Below, piece after piece: positions 46,402-55,451 of a stretch of 64,000 nt of DNA; positions within the stretch are counted from its first letter, which is position 1, and every line of letters begins with the position of its first letter. The notes under the pieces were generated by a model. The model saw nothing but the letters and a program-made list of their open reading frames with translations, had not been told where the DNA came from and made no database searches. Origin of the DNA: Bacteroidales bacterium (lineage in GTDB: Bacteria > Bacteroidota > Bacteroidia > Bacteroidales > F082); the NCBI GenBank assembly GCA_024400425.1, contig JAKSMV010000015.1, positions 1 through 64,000 on the forward strand. The letters are read 5' to 3'. A program made the position numbers and the translations under genes.

Positions 46402-46665
46402 ATGAAGAAATGGTTTTTCGTTTTTGTCGTGTTTTTCTCGTTGGTGATAGGCTTCGGTTCGTGTGCCTCAAATAAGACTTCGCGGGCTATGCGCAAGGCC
46501 GAGCGCCAGATGGAGAAGGTGGAGAAGCAATCGGACAAGCAATACAAGCAGGCCAAGTCAGCCCACTACAAGCACCAAGCGAAAAAGACCAAACGGATGA
46601 TGAAGAAAGATGAACGCCGCTCGCGTCGTATGCGCAAACACCAACGTAGCAATCCTTTCTATTGA
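46402..46665 (+). CDS. Small, very basic lipoprotein
   Basis: An 87-residue protein. SPII signal MKKWFFVFVVFFSLVIGFGSC with lipid Cys 21. The mature 67 residues are predicted helical and extremely rich in Lys and Arg (RKAERQMEKVEKQSDKQYKQ; KKTKRMMKKDERRSRRMRKH), ending SNPFY. No family is recognised. The charge suggests contact with LPS phosphates, peptidoglycan or nucleic acid; this is inference. It has its own promoter-like element and no clear terminator before the AT-rich gap. Confidence 0.75.
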   Translation: MKKWFFVFVVFFSLVIGFGSCASNKTSRAMRKAERQMEKVEKQSDKQYKQAKSAHYKHQAKKTKRMMKKDERRSRRMRKHQRSNPFY

Positions 46666-46843
46666 TTTTTCGCCCATATATATTAATAAGGTGTAATCAA
46701 CCATTTTGAGAGCGAAAAAAATCAAAAAAAATCATATTTCTTAATTGGCTTAAAATTAGTGGATTAAGATAATTTCCGCGTTTTTTTTCAATAAAAAAAT
46801 GCCCAAAAACTCTTTTTTTCTTGCGTACTCGAAAATAAGGTTG

Positions 46844-46851
46844 TAATTTTG
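46844..46851 (+). promoter_or_regulatory. -7 promoter element of the three-gene surface operon
   Basis: TAATTTTG, with TTGC (46821-46824) 19 bases upstream as -33. The 234-base gap 46666-46899 is otherwise AT-rich with poly-A and poly-T runs and no gene. The leader to the ATG at 46900 is about 40 bases. Confidence 0.65.
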
Positions 46852-46899
46852 ACGACTTTTAATGCACTTAATAGAGTAGTATTTATAAAATTACAAGGT

Positions 46900-49800
46900 A
46901 TGTTTAAAAATTTACTAATGACCCTTGCTTTAGTCTTGGCAACTTGCACGATGACCATGGCTCAAGCTCAAGGACGACTCAAAGGCAAGATTACCGACGA
47001 GACCGGTGAAGGCGTACCATTTGCTAACGTCATTGTTGAAAAAGGCGGAACGCAAGTTGGTGGTGCTTCAACCGACTTCGACGGTAACTATGACATCAAC
47101 CCTATCCCTCCGGGAACTTACACGTTGAAAGCCAGTTGCGTTGGTTACAATGCTTTCGCTTTGAATGGCCTTGTCATTCCAGCCAACAAGATCACTTTCT
47201 ACAACATCAAGATGCAAAGTGGTTCCATTTCACTTGACGAAGTTGTTGTTGTTGACTACGCTATTCCTTTGATTAGCGCAGATAACACCACTTCAGGTGC
47301 ATCCATCACTGCTGAAGAAATCTCCAAGCTGCCTAACCGTTCGGCAGAAGGTGTTGCTTCAAGCGTCGGTGGCGTGTTCTCACAAGACGGTGAAGTAGGT
47401 AGTATCCGTGGTTCTCGTGAAGGTGCCGTGTATTACATCGATGGCGTTAAGGTCATTGGTAGCGCTAGCGTTCCGCAAAGCGCTATCGACCAAGTTGACG
47501 TTATCCTCGGTGGTACGCCTGCCATGTACGGCGACGCCATGGGTGGTATCATCAACATGACCACCAAAGGCCCTAGCCGTGAATGGGGTGGCGGTATCGA
47601 AATCGAACAATCAGTTGATGGTTACGGCCACAGCCGCATCGGCGGTAGCTTGCAAGGACCTCTCATCATGGTTGAAAAGGAAGACGGACAAAAGGACGCT
47701 CTCCTCGGTTTCTTCTTGGCTGCCGACTTCAGCCACAACATGCACAATTCTAAGTCAGCCGTCGGATTCTATCGTGCTACCGACGATTGGCAGAATGAAC
47801 TTGAAACCAATCCTTTGCGCCTTTCGGGCCTCGGCAACGGTACTTATCAAACTGCTGCCTACACCCATGGCGAAGACCTCGTCTATTCAAGATTCCTCAA
47901 CAACAACAGGACCTATAGCCTGAATGTGACTGGTAACTTCAATATCAAGACTGGCCAAAACACTAACTTGACTATTGGTGGTTCCATGTACCAAGGTACT
48001 GGTAGCTATGCCAACGGCAGAGGCCACTATTATTTCAATACCGACAAGAACTACATCAGCAAGTCGGGTACCTATCGTGGTTACATCCGCTTCACACAGC
48101 GCTTCCCTTCAGATCCTGAAAGCACTTCAGCAATCTCCAACTTCTACTACAGCATCCAGGCTGACTACACTCACGTCCAGTCTGAATCAGGTGACCCTGA
48201 CCTGTGGGACAATGTGTTCACCTATGGTAACCTTGGTAAGTTCACCACTTACAAGACTCCTACCTTCCAATACACAACCGAAACTATCGACTCGGTTCTC
48301 GTTGGCGATCACTATCAGAGCTTCAACAATGTGTATGTGCTGAACTCATGGGACTACGATACCCTCGTTAAGTTCGAAAGACAACAGGGCGACTTCAACC
48401 CATTGCTCTCCACCTACGTTGAAAACTACTACGACCTTTACGCTCCTTATGGTGCATACGGTTACTTCAACAATATGTCGAACATCCAGTTGAACAGCGG
48501 TCTGATTAATGGTACTGCTCCTGGTGCTGTCTATGGCCTCTTCGCAGTTCCTGGCACTATCCAAGCCGGCTACAGCAAGTCGGTGAGCGACCAAATCGCA
48601 TTGAATGTCAATGGTTCAATGACCATCGGCAGAGGCGACAACAGCCACGAAGTTAAGTTGGGTATGCAGGTCGAAGTCCAGAATTCAGCCGGTATGGGCT
48701 ATTCAACCAACTACTGGACTCTGATGCGCGACTTGACCAACTTCCACATCAAGGAATTGGATATCGACAACCCATACGCTATCAGCTACGATGGTTATGT
48801 CGATACTATCATGTACAGGAGAAAGTATGACGAAAACTCTCAGTATGAGTTTGATAGAAACCTTCGTAAGGCAATGGGATTGGTCGATAGTGAGGGTAAT
48901 CCAACTGGAACTGAATACATTCTCATCGATACTTACGACTTCAACGACAACAGCATTATGTATTATGATGCTGAAGGTAATATGAAGAAAGCTACAATCG
49001 CTGGTGGTCTTGACCTGAGCATGTTTGCCGTTGACGAACTTACCCGCGATGGAAATCAATATGTTTCATACTATGGTTACACCTACGACGGCGACAGAAA
49101 GTATGGTTTCTTTGAACGCCCAACTTTGGACAATTTCTTCGATGATCAAGTCGAGGATAAAGACGGAAAAAAGATCTACACTCGTCCTATCGCTGCTGAA
49201 CAGCCTATCTACATGGCTGGTTACATCCAAGACAAGTTCGCTTTCAAAGACCTTATCTTCAACATCGGTGTCCGTGCCGACCGTTTCGATGCTAACCAAA
49301 GCGTACTGAAGGATCCTTATATCCTTTACGACTACTACACAGCTGGTCAATTGATGAGTATGAGCGGTGGCAACCGTCAGATCCACATGAATTGCGATGA
49401 AAAGAGTCCAGAAGGTGAAGGCATTTGGGTTACTGTTCCTGACAACATCGGCGACGACTTTGCAGTATATGTCAATAGCGTCTCTGAAAAGACTGAAATC
49501 GTCGGTTATCGTAACGGCAACACTTGGTATAATGCCGATGGTGCTGAAATTACCGACCCATCAGTCCTCGACTGCGGTACTGGTGTTTCGCCATTCATCG
49601 TCGATCCTGAACAACAGAGAGTCGATAAGAAGTCGTTCACTGACTATAATCCAGCTTGGACGATCATGCCTCGTATCTCCTTCTCATTCCCAGTTTCCGA
49701 TGAAGCTTTGTTCTTCGCTCACTACGATGTGTTGACTCAGCGTCCTTCAAGTAACTATTATGTTACTCCTTTGGAATACTACTATTTCAATGAAAATGGT

Positions 49801-50730
49801 GGTGACATCAACAACCCTAACTTGAAGCCTATGCAGACCATCGACTACGAACTCGGTTTCACGCAAAAGGTGACCACCACTTCTTCGTTGACTTTGACTG
49901 CTTTCTATCGTGAAATGCGTAACCAAATCCAGATGTACCGTTTCAATGGTGCTTACCCGAAGGCTTACAACTCCTTCAGCAACCTCGACTTCGGTACCGT
50001 TAAGGGTTTGACTGCTGAATACGACTTGCGTAGAACCAAGAACGCTCGTATCCGTGCCAGCTACACTTTGCAGTTCGCAAGCAATACCGGTTCATCAACT
50101 TCAACAGCTGCTGCTCTGATTGCTGCTGGTGTTCCTAACTTGAGATCAACCTTCCCAACCAACTCTGACCGTCGTCACGCCTTCAACCTCGTGCTCGACT
50201 ATCGTTTCAGCAGTGGCAAGAAGTATGATGGTCCTGTCATCAACCGCGAAGGCAAGGATCCTATCCAAGTTCTGGCTAACACTGGTTTCTCACTCACCGT
50301 TGGTGGTGGTTCAGGAACTCCTTACACAGCATCACGTACCGTCTCTTCACCTATCGCTGGCGGTAACAACCTGCTGCAAGGCACCTACAATGGTTCAAGA
50401 ATTCCTGCTTCGTTCAAGTTCGACCTCCGTGTCGATAAGGACATCAACTTTACCCTTGGTAAGAAAGAAGGCAGCGCCGGTCACGATTGCTTCGTGAACG
50501 TGTATCTGCAAGTTCTGAACCTGCTTAACTCAAAGAATATTGTCAACGTTTATGCTGCTACCGGTAACGCCAATGACGATGGTTATTTGTCAGCTCCTGA
50601 ATGGCAGCGTGAAATCTACAGCCAAATTGACCCACAGGCTTGGATCGAAATGTACCAAATCTATGTCAATAGCGGCGGCAACTATTCTGGCCCTCGCCAA
50701 ATTCGTTTGGGTTTGAGCTTCAACTTCTAA
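46900..50730 (+). CDS. TonB-dependent receptor, first gene of a surface operon
   Basis: The ATG at 46900 follows AAGGT and begins the signal peptide MFKNLLMTLALVLATCTMTMAQ; an in-frame TTG at 46849 lies within the promoter. 1,276 residues. A carboxypeptidase-regulatory-like domain (about 26-110, LKGKITDETGEGVPFANVIVEKGG); a plug (about 125-225, SIRGSREGAVYYIDGVKV and the QVDVILGGTPAMYGDAMGGIINM motif); then a very large barrel with long extracellular loops, ending RQIRLGLSFNF. The barrel is several hundred residues longer than a typical siderophore receptor and of SusC size. There is no SusD or DUF4249 gene next to it; the partners are a giant secreted protein and a PorV-like barrel. Codons are the high-expression type. 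Confidence 0.92.
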   Translation: MFKNLLMTLALVLATCTMTMAQAQGRLKGKITDETGEGVPFANVIVEKGGTQVGGASTDFDGNYDINPIPPGTYTLKASCVGYNAFALNGLVIPANKITFYNIKMQSGSISLDEVVVVDYAIPLISADNTTSGASITAEEISKLPNRSAEGVASSVGGVFSQDGEVGSIRGSREGAVYYIDGVKVIGSASVPQSAIDQVDVILGGTPAMYGDAMGGIINMTTKGPSREWGGGIEIEQSVDGYGHSRIGGSLQGPLIMVEKEDGQKDALLGFFLAADFSHNMHNSKSAVGFYRATDDWQNELETNPLRLSGLGNGTYQTAAYTHGEDLVYSRFLNNNRTYSLNVTGNFNIKTGQNTNLTIGGSMYQGTGSYANGRGHYYFNTDKNYISKSGTYRGYIRFTQRFPSDPESTSAISNFYYSIQADYTHVQSESGDPDLWDNVFTYGNLGKFTTYKTPTFQYTTETIDSVLVGDHYQSFNNVYVLNSWDYDTLVKFERQQGDFNPLLSTYVENYYDLYAPYGAYGYFNNMSNIQLNSGLINGTAPGAVYGLFAVPGTIQAGYSKSVSDQIALNVNGSMTIGRGDNSHEVKLGMQVEVQNSAGMGYSTNYWTLMRDLTNFHIKELDIDNPYAISYDGYVDTIMYRRKYDENSQYEFDRNLRKAMGLVDSEGNPTGTEYILIDTYDFNDNSIMYYDAEGNMKKATIAGGLDLSMFAVDELTRDGNQYVSYYGYTYDGDRKYGFFERPTLDNFFDDQVEDKDGKKIYTRPIAAEQPIYMAGYIQDKFAFKDLIFNIGVRADRFDANQSVLKDPYILYDYYTAGQLMSMSGGNRQIHMNCDEKSPEGEGIWVTVPDNIGDDFAVYVNSVSEKTEIVGYRNGNTWYNADGAEITDPSVLDCGTGVSPFIVDPEQQRVDKKSFTDYNPAWTIMPRISFSFPVSDEALFFAHYDVLTQRPSSNYYVTPLEYYYFNENGGDINNPNLKPMQTIDYELGFTQKVTTTSSLTLTAFYREMRNQIQMYRFNGAYPKAYNSFSNLDFGTVKGLTAEYDLRRTKNARIRASYTLQFASNTGSSTSTAAALIAAGVPNLRSTFPTNSDRRHAFNLVLDYRFSSGKKYDGPVINREGKDPIQVLANTGFSLTVGGGSGTPYTASRTVSSPIAGGNNLLQGTYNGSRIPASFKFDLRVDKDINFTLGKKEGSAGHDCFVNVYLQVLNLLNSKNIVNVYAATGNANDDGYLSAPEWQREIYSQIDPQAWIEMYQIYVNSGGNYSGPRQIRLGLSFNF

Positions 50731-50766
50731 AAACGAGAGTAATTCATAACGAAAAATTTACATATT

Positions 50767-53700
50767 ATGAAGAATATATTCCGTATCATGTTTGTGGCAC
50801 TTCTTGTAATCAGTGCTACGATTCCTGGAAAGGCTGAAGTCTTCAAGTTCGAAGATGGTGGAAACCGTTCTTTGCGCCAGACTACAGCCGGATGTTCTCC
50901 TTCCTCGGCTTTCGAGTGGTTGGACATCAACAATGTGAGAACACGTATCAATGCTGGTGGTGACATGTGGTGGGACCTTCCTTCAGGAACTGGTTCGAAA
51001 TACTACATCCCTGCCAATGGTGCTGCTACTTCTTTGTTCGCTGGTTCTTTGTGGATTGCTGGTGTTGATATCAACAACCAGCTGAAGTGCGCCGCCTTGC
51101 GTTTCCGCCAAGTCGGTAACGACTATTGGACTGGTCCTCTTACCATTGATGGTACCGCTTCAATCGATAATGCAACCTGCGCAAAGTGGGACAAGATTTT
51201 CAAGATTACCCGTGCCGAAGTTGACGACTTCCTCGCTAACCTCGATGAAAACGGTAAACCTGTTCAAGGTTACGAAATCCCTTCAATCATCTCAAAGTGG
51301 CCTGCTCACCCAGATGAAACTGAAGTAGGTATCAGCCACTATCTGGCTCCTTTCTATGATGCTGATGGTGATGGTGAATATGATCCTAACCAAGGTGATT
51401 ATCCTTACTATGACATCGATAACGAACTTTGCCACACCAAGACTCCTACCATGGATGAAGAATATGAAGGCTCAGTCCATGGCTCAATTCTTGCCGACCA
51501 AGTTCTGAAAGGTGACCAAACCCTGTGGTGGATTTTCAACGATAAAGGTAACTCACACACTGAATCAAGTGGTGATGCTATCGGTATCGAAGTCCGCGCT
51601 CAAGCATTTGCTTTCGCCACCAACGACGAAATCAATAACATGACTTTCTATAGCTACGAAATCATCAACCGTTCAACCTACGTTTTGACTGGTACTTACT
51701 TCTCACCTTGGACCGACGTTGACCTCGGTTATGGTTGGGACGACTATGTAGGCTGCGACGTTCAACGTGGTCTCGGTTATGGCTATAATGGTAAGTCGGT
51801 TGACGGTTCTGGTGAACCTGAAGCATACGGTAGTCAGCCTCCTGCGATTGGTATCGACTTCTTCCAAGGCCCTTACATGGATCCTGATGGAATCGATAAT
51901 CCAAAGTATAGCTATACTTATGTTAGCCATTATGATCCTGCTACTGGTGACTCTATCTTTGTCATTAGCGACTCTACCATCATGTGCGATGAAAGCATCA
52001 ATGGTGTGAACTTCGGTAATGGCATCGTCGATGATGAACGTTTCGGTATGCGCCGTTTCGTCTATCACGACAACAGCTCAGCCTACAATGGTGACCCGAA
52101 GAACGCTCCTGAATACTACAACTACTTGCGTGGTATTTGGAGAGACGGTACTAAGATGCGTTACGGTGGCAATGCTTATTCAGGCAGCGACGTTGTCGGT
52201 CCTGAATGCGACTTCATGTTCCCTGGCGATACCGACCCATGTAACTGGGGTACTCACGGTCTGCCTCCAGCGGGTGGCTATCTCGTGAACAACAAGTATT
52301 GGACTGAAGAACAATGCGGTAACTCACCTAACGACCGTCGTTTCATGCAGTCAGCTGGTCCTTTCACACTGCAACCTGGTGCTGTTAACTACATTACCTT
52401 CGGTGTGCCGTGGGCTCGCGCTACAAGCGGTGGTGCTTGGGCTTCTGTTGAACTTCTTCGCGTCGTTGACGACAAGTGCCAAGCCTTGTTCGACAACTGC
52501 TTCAAGGTCATCGATGGTCCTAACGCTCCTGACTTGACAATCCGTGAACTCGACCAAGAACTCATCATCTATCTGTCGAATACGACTATTTCTAACAACT
52601 ATAAGGAAGGTTATACCGAACTCGATCCTGAAATTCCAGTATCAAGAGTTGACCAAGTCTTTACCGATTATGAAGTTCAGGCTAAGGTTCATTGCACCGA
52701 CACTACTATCCTCTATCCTCATAACTTTGATCCTAGCGCTCCAATTGATACTATCTACTGCAATGTTGGTGGCATTGATACCGTCCTCTACATTCCTCAA
52801 GGATATTATGGCGGCGGCTTCGATACCATTTACGCTCAAGTAGGTTGTGTTGATACAACATTCATTTGCCAACAGACCGAAGATGTTGAAACCTTCTATG
52901 ATCGTTATTATCGTTTCGAAGGTTACAAGGTCTATCAATTGGCTAACGACAAGGTTGGTGCCGATGAATTGGATAACACCGATAAGGCTCGCCTGGTGTT
53001 CCAATGCGACGTTAAGAACAATGTTACCACTTTGATTAACTACGAATTTGATGAATCCATCCAAGCTAACGTGCCTAAGAGAAAGGTCGTTGGTGGCGAT
53101 GCTGGTATCACCCATAGCTTCGTGGTTACTGAAGACCAGTTCTCGAAGAGCGACAACCCGACCCTTGTCAACCACAAGACTTACTACTTCATGGCCGTTG
53201 CTTATGCTTACAACAACTACCTCACTTATTCGCAAGAACCTGGTGTCGTGAATGGTTTGTTCGGTCAGATGAAGCCTTACCTTGAAGGTCGTAAGAACAT
53301 CACTTGCTATTCGGCAGTTCCTCATAAGACTGTCAATGGTACTGTGCTGCAATGCAGCTATGGTGACAAGCCTGCTATCACTCGTATTGTCGGTGTTGGT
53401 AATGGCGGTGAAGAAGTCGAACTCTCTGAAAAGAGCGTTAACGAACTTCTCAGCAAGGCTCCTGTCACTGACGGCGTGAAGTTTGGTGACGAAGCTTATC
53501 CTATCCTTTATCATCCAGAGTATGCTGTTGGTTATGGTCCTGTCAACGTTAAGGTTGTTGACCCATTGAATGTCGTTACCACTGATTATGAACTTTGGTT
53601 CGACGATATGGAAACCGTTTACACCTATAATGTTGTTGATGATTCGGAATGCTTCGTTGAAGAAACTCCAGACCATTATGTACCAGGCAGTCGTGCTCCT

Positions 53701-55413
53701 CGTAATGTTTCTAGATGGCATTTGCTTGATTTAGAACATCCTAACGACACTATTGATAGCGATACTACAACCGTCTATACCGACGAAAAGATGTTCATCG
53801 ATCGTGGTATCTCTATTTGCATCACTCAAAACTATGAAATTGGACCTATCCAAGTTGGTAAATACTATGACGACAATGCTTGGAAATCGAAGTTTGCTGT
53901 CGTTGCTCCTAACAATGGTCTGATCACTTCATCTATCGAGTTCACCGATCCTACCAACCGTTGGTTAGATGGTATCCGCGATAAGGATGTTCCAGGTACG
54001 GTTATCAACTGGGTCCGTGCTGGTACATACGTTGACCAAGACGAGCTTACTAACTCCGACTATCTGATCACAGAAACTTCTTCGAAGCCATACGACCCAT
54101 ATCAGAACTACGAAAAGGTTGCTAATGGCACATGGGCTCCTTATGTTCTCTGCTCGTTCAGCGAACAAGGTGGTAAGTGGAATCCAGGTCCTGTCTATAA
54201 CGCTAACTCACGTAAGGAAGAATACTTCAAGAGAACTTCTTCTGTTGATATCGTTCTGACTTCAGATAAGTCGAAGTGGACACGTTGCCCTGTTATCGAA
54301 ATGTGCATGGACAATAATCTTGCTGAAGGCGGTGCTACACGTTTCCATCTCCGTAAGCATGCTTCTATGGACAAGAATGGTAACTATGCTGATTGGGAGC
54401 ACTATCCTGACTCAGTAAGCACAGATCCTGAATCACCTTATTATATCGCTGCTCAAGGTATGAGCTGGTTCCCAGGTTACGTCATTGATGTCGAAACCGG
54501 TGCTCGCTTGAACCTCGCTTTCGGTGAAGACTCTTACCTCGCCGACATGAACGGTCGCGATATGAAGTTCAATCCTATGAAACTGAAGCAATCCACCATC
54601 AATGAAGATTATGGTGAAGCGTCACAGCTTATGGATCCTAACATTATCCGTAACTATGGCATCGACAACGATCCTGTCATGGGTGGTAAGCATTTCGTTT
54701 ACATTTGGGGTATGGATAAGGACGTTGAAGTCGGTAGCTTGCCTTACAAGGACTTCAACAGCCCAGCTTACGATGCAGGTGCTTATCTGCACAGAGCTAT
54801 GGACTACATCCAGAACGCAAGTACTGCTCAAGCCAAGCTTATCAATGTGACCCTGTATCGTCAAGTTATGTGGGTTGGTATGCCAATGGGTATTGAAGGT
54901 ACTGAATGGTTGCCTGAAGGTAACGATTGCCGTATCCGTATCCGTGTCGCTAAGCCATACGCTCCTGGCTATGCCGACATCGCCCTTGACACCATCACCG
55001 ATGATTTGAATGAGAACAACCTCAATCCTAAGTACACGTTCTCGATCGAAGGTCTGGCTCCAGTTCATAACGATCCTGAGAAGACCAATTCCGACCTTGA
55101 CCTCGTCACGGTTGTTCCTAATCCTTACTATGCACATTCTGATTACGAATCCAATGCCCTTACCAACAGAGTTAAGATTACCAACCTGCCAAGAAAGTGT
55201 GTTGTCACTATCTACACTCTGAGCGGCACGAAGGTTCGTCAGTTCCAGAAGGATAACGACGACCCGAACATCAACTGGGATCTTACTAACTTTGCCAATA
55301 CGCCTATCGCAAGTGGCTTCTACTTGATTCACGTCAAGGATTACACAAGTGGTGGCGAAAGGGTTATCAAGTTCTTCGGTGCTATGCGTAAAGTTGACCT
55401 GAATACTTTCTAA
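50767..55413 (+). CDS. Giant secreted surface protein of a TonB/PorV-like operon, function unknown
   Basis: A 1,548-residue protein. Signal peptide MKNIFRIMFVALLVISATIPGKA; the mature N-terminal region has NNVRTRINAGGDMWWDLPSG and LFAGSLWIAGVDINNQLKCA, which I recognise as a conserved Bacteroidota family without a known role. Residues about 198-216 (DADGDGEYDPNQGDYPYYD) look like a calcium-binding Asp/Asn loop. Many Cys residues occur in pairs. An FN3-like region occupies the middle. The end (about 1445-1548: TVVPNPYYAHSDYE ... VTIYTLSGTKVRQF ... IASGFYLIHVKDY) is like a T9SS type A domain but is extended to KFFGAMRKVDLNTF. It starts 36 bases after the TonB receptor gene and is followed by a PorV-like gene. 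It is expected at the cell surface; a substrate-binding or lid role for the receptor is inference. Confidence 0.82.
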   Translation: MKNIFRIMFVALLVISATIPGKAEVFKFEDGGNRSLRQTTAGCSPSSAFEWLDINNVRTRINAGGDMWWDLPSGTGSKYYIPANGAATSLFAGSLWIAGVDINNQLKCAALRFRQVGNDYWTGPLTIDGTASIDNATCAKWDKIFKITRAEVDDFLANLDENGKPVQGYEIPSIISKWPAHPDETEVGISHYLAPFYDADGDGEYDPNQGDYPYYDIDNELCHTKTPTMDEEYEGSVHGSILADQVLKGDQTLWWIFNDKGNSHTESSGDAIGIEVRAQAFAFATNDEINNMTFYSYEIINRSTYVLTGTYFSPWTDVDLGYGWDDYVGCDVQRGLGYGYNGKSVDGSGEPEAYGSQPPAIGIDFFQGPYMDPDGIDNPKYSYTYVSHYDPATGDSIFVISDSTIMCDESINGVNFGNGIVDDERFGMRRFVYHDNSSAYNGDPKNAPEYYNYLRGIWRDGTKMRYGGNAYSGSDVVGPECDFMFPGDTDPCNWGTHGLPPAGGYLVNNKYWTEEQCGNSPNDRRFMQSAGPFTLQPGAVNYITFGVPWARATSGGAWASVELLRVVDDKCQALFDNCFKVIDGPNAPDLTIRELDQELIIYLSNTTISNNYKEGYTELDPEIPVSRVDQVFTDYEVQAKVHCTDTTILYPHNFDPSAPIDTIYCNVGGIDTVLYIPQGYYGGGFDTIYAQVGCVDTTFICQQTEDVETFYDRYYRFEGYKVYQLANDKVGADELDNTDKARLVFQCDVKNNVTTLINYEFDESIQANVPKRKVVGGDAGITHSFVVTEDQFSKSDNPTLVNHKTYYFMAVAYAYNNYLTYSQEPGVVNGLFGQMKPYLEGRKNITCYSAVPHKTVNGTVLQCSYGDKPAITRIVGVGNGGEEVELSEKSVNELLSKAPVTDGVKFGDEAYPILYHPEYAVGYGPVNVKVVDPLNVVTTDYELWFDDMETVYTYNVVDDSECFVEETPDHYVPGSRAPRNVSRWHLLDLEHPNDTIDSDTTTVYTDEKMFIDRGISICITQNYEIGPIQVGKYYDDNAWKSKFAVVAPNNGLITSSIEFTDPTNRWLDGIRDKDVPGTVINWVRAGTYVDQDELTNSDYLITETSSKPYDPYQNYEKVANGTWAPYVLCSFSEQGGKWNPGPVYNANSRKEEYFKRTSSVDIVLTSDKSKWTRCPVIEMCMDNNLAEGGATRFHLRKHASMDKNGNYADWEHYPDSVSTDPESPYYIAAQGMSWFPGYVIDVETGARLNLAFGEDSYLADMNGRDMKFNPMKLKQSTINEDYGEASQLMDPNIIRNYGIDNDPVMGGKHFVYIWGMDKDVEVGSLPYKDFNSPAYDAGAYLHRAMDYIQNASTAQAKLINVTLYRQVMWVGMPMGIEGTEWLPEGNDCRIRIRVAKPYAPGYADIALDTITDDLNENNLNPKYTFSIEGLAPVHNDPEKTNSDLDLVTVVPNPYYAHSDYESNALTNRVKITNLPRKCVVTIYTLSGTKVRQFQKDNDDPNINWDLTNFANTPIASGFYLIHVKDYTSGGERVIKFFGAMRKVDLNTF

Positions 55414-55451
55414 ATTTAATGTAATTGCTAACACTTAAAAATATCATCATC

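Noticed and set aside
52642..53721. 359-codon frame antisense to the giant secreted protein gene
   Set aside because: It is explained by strong codon bias in the sense gene.
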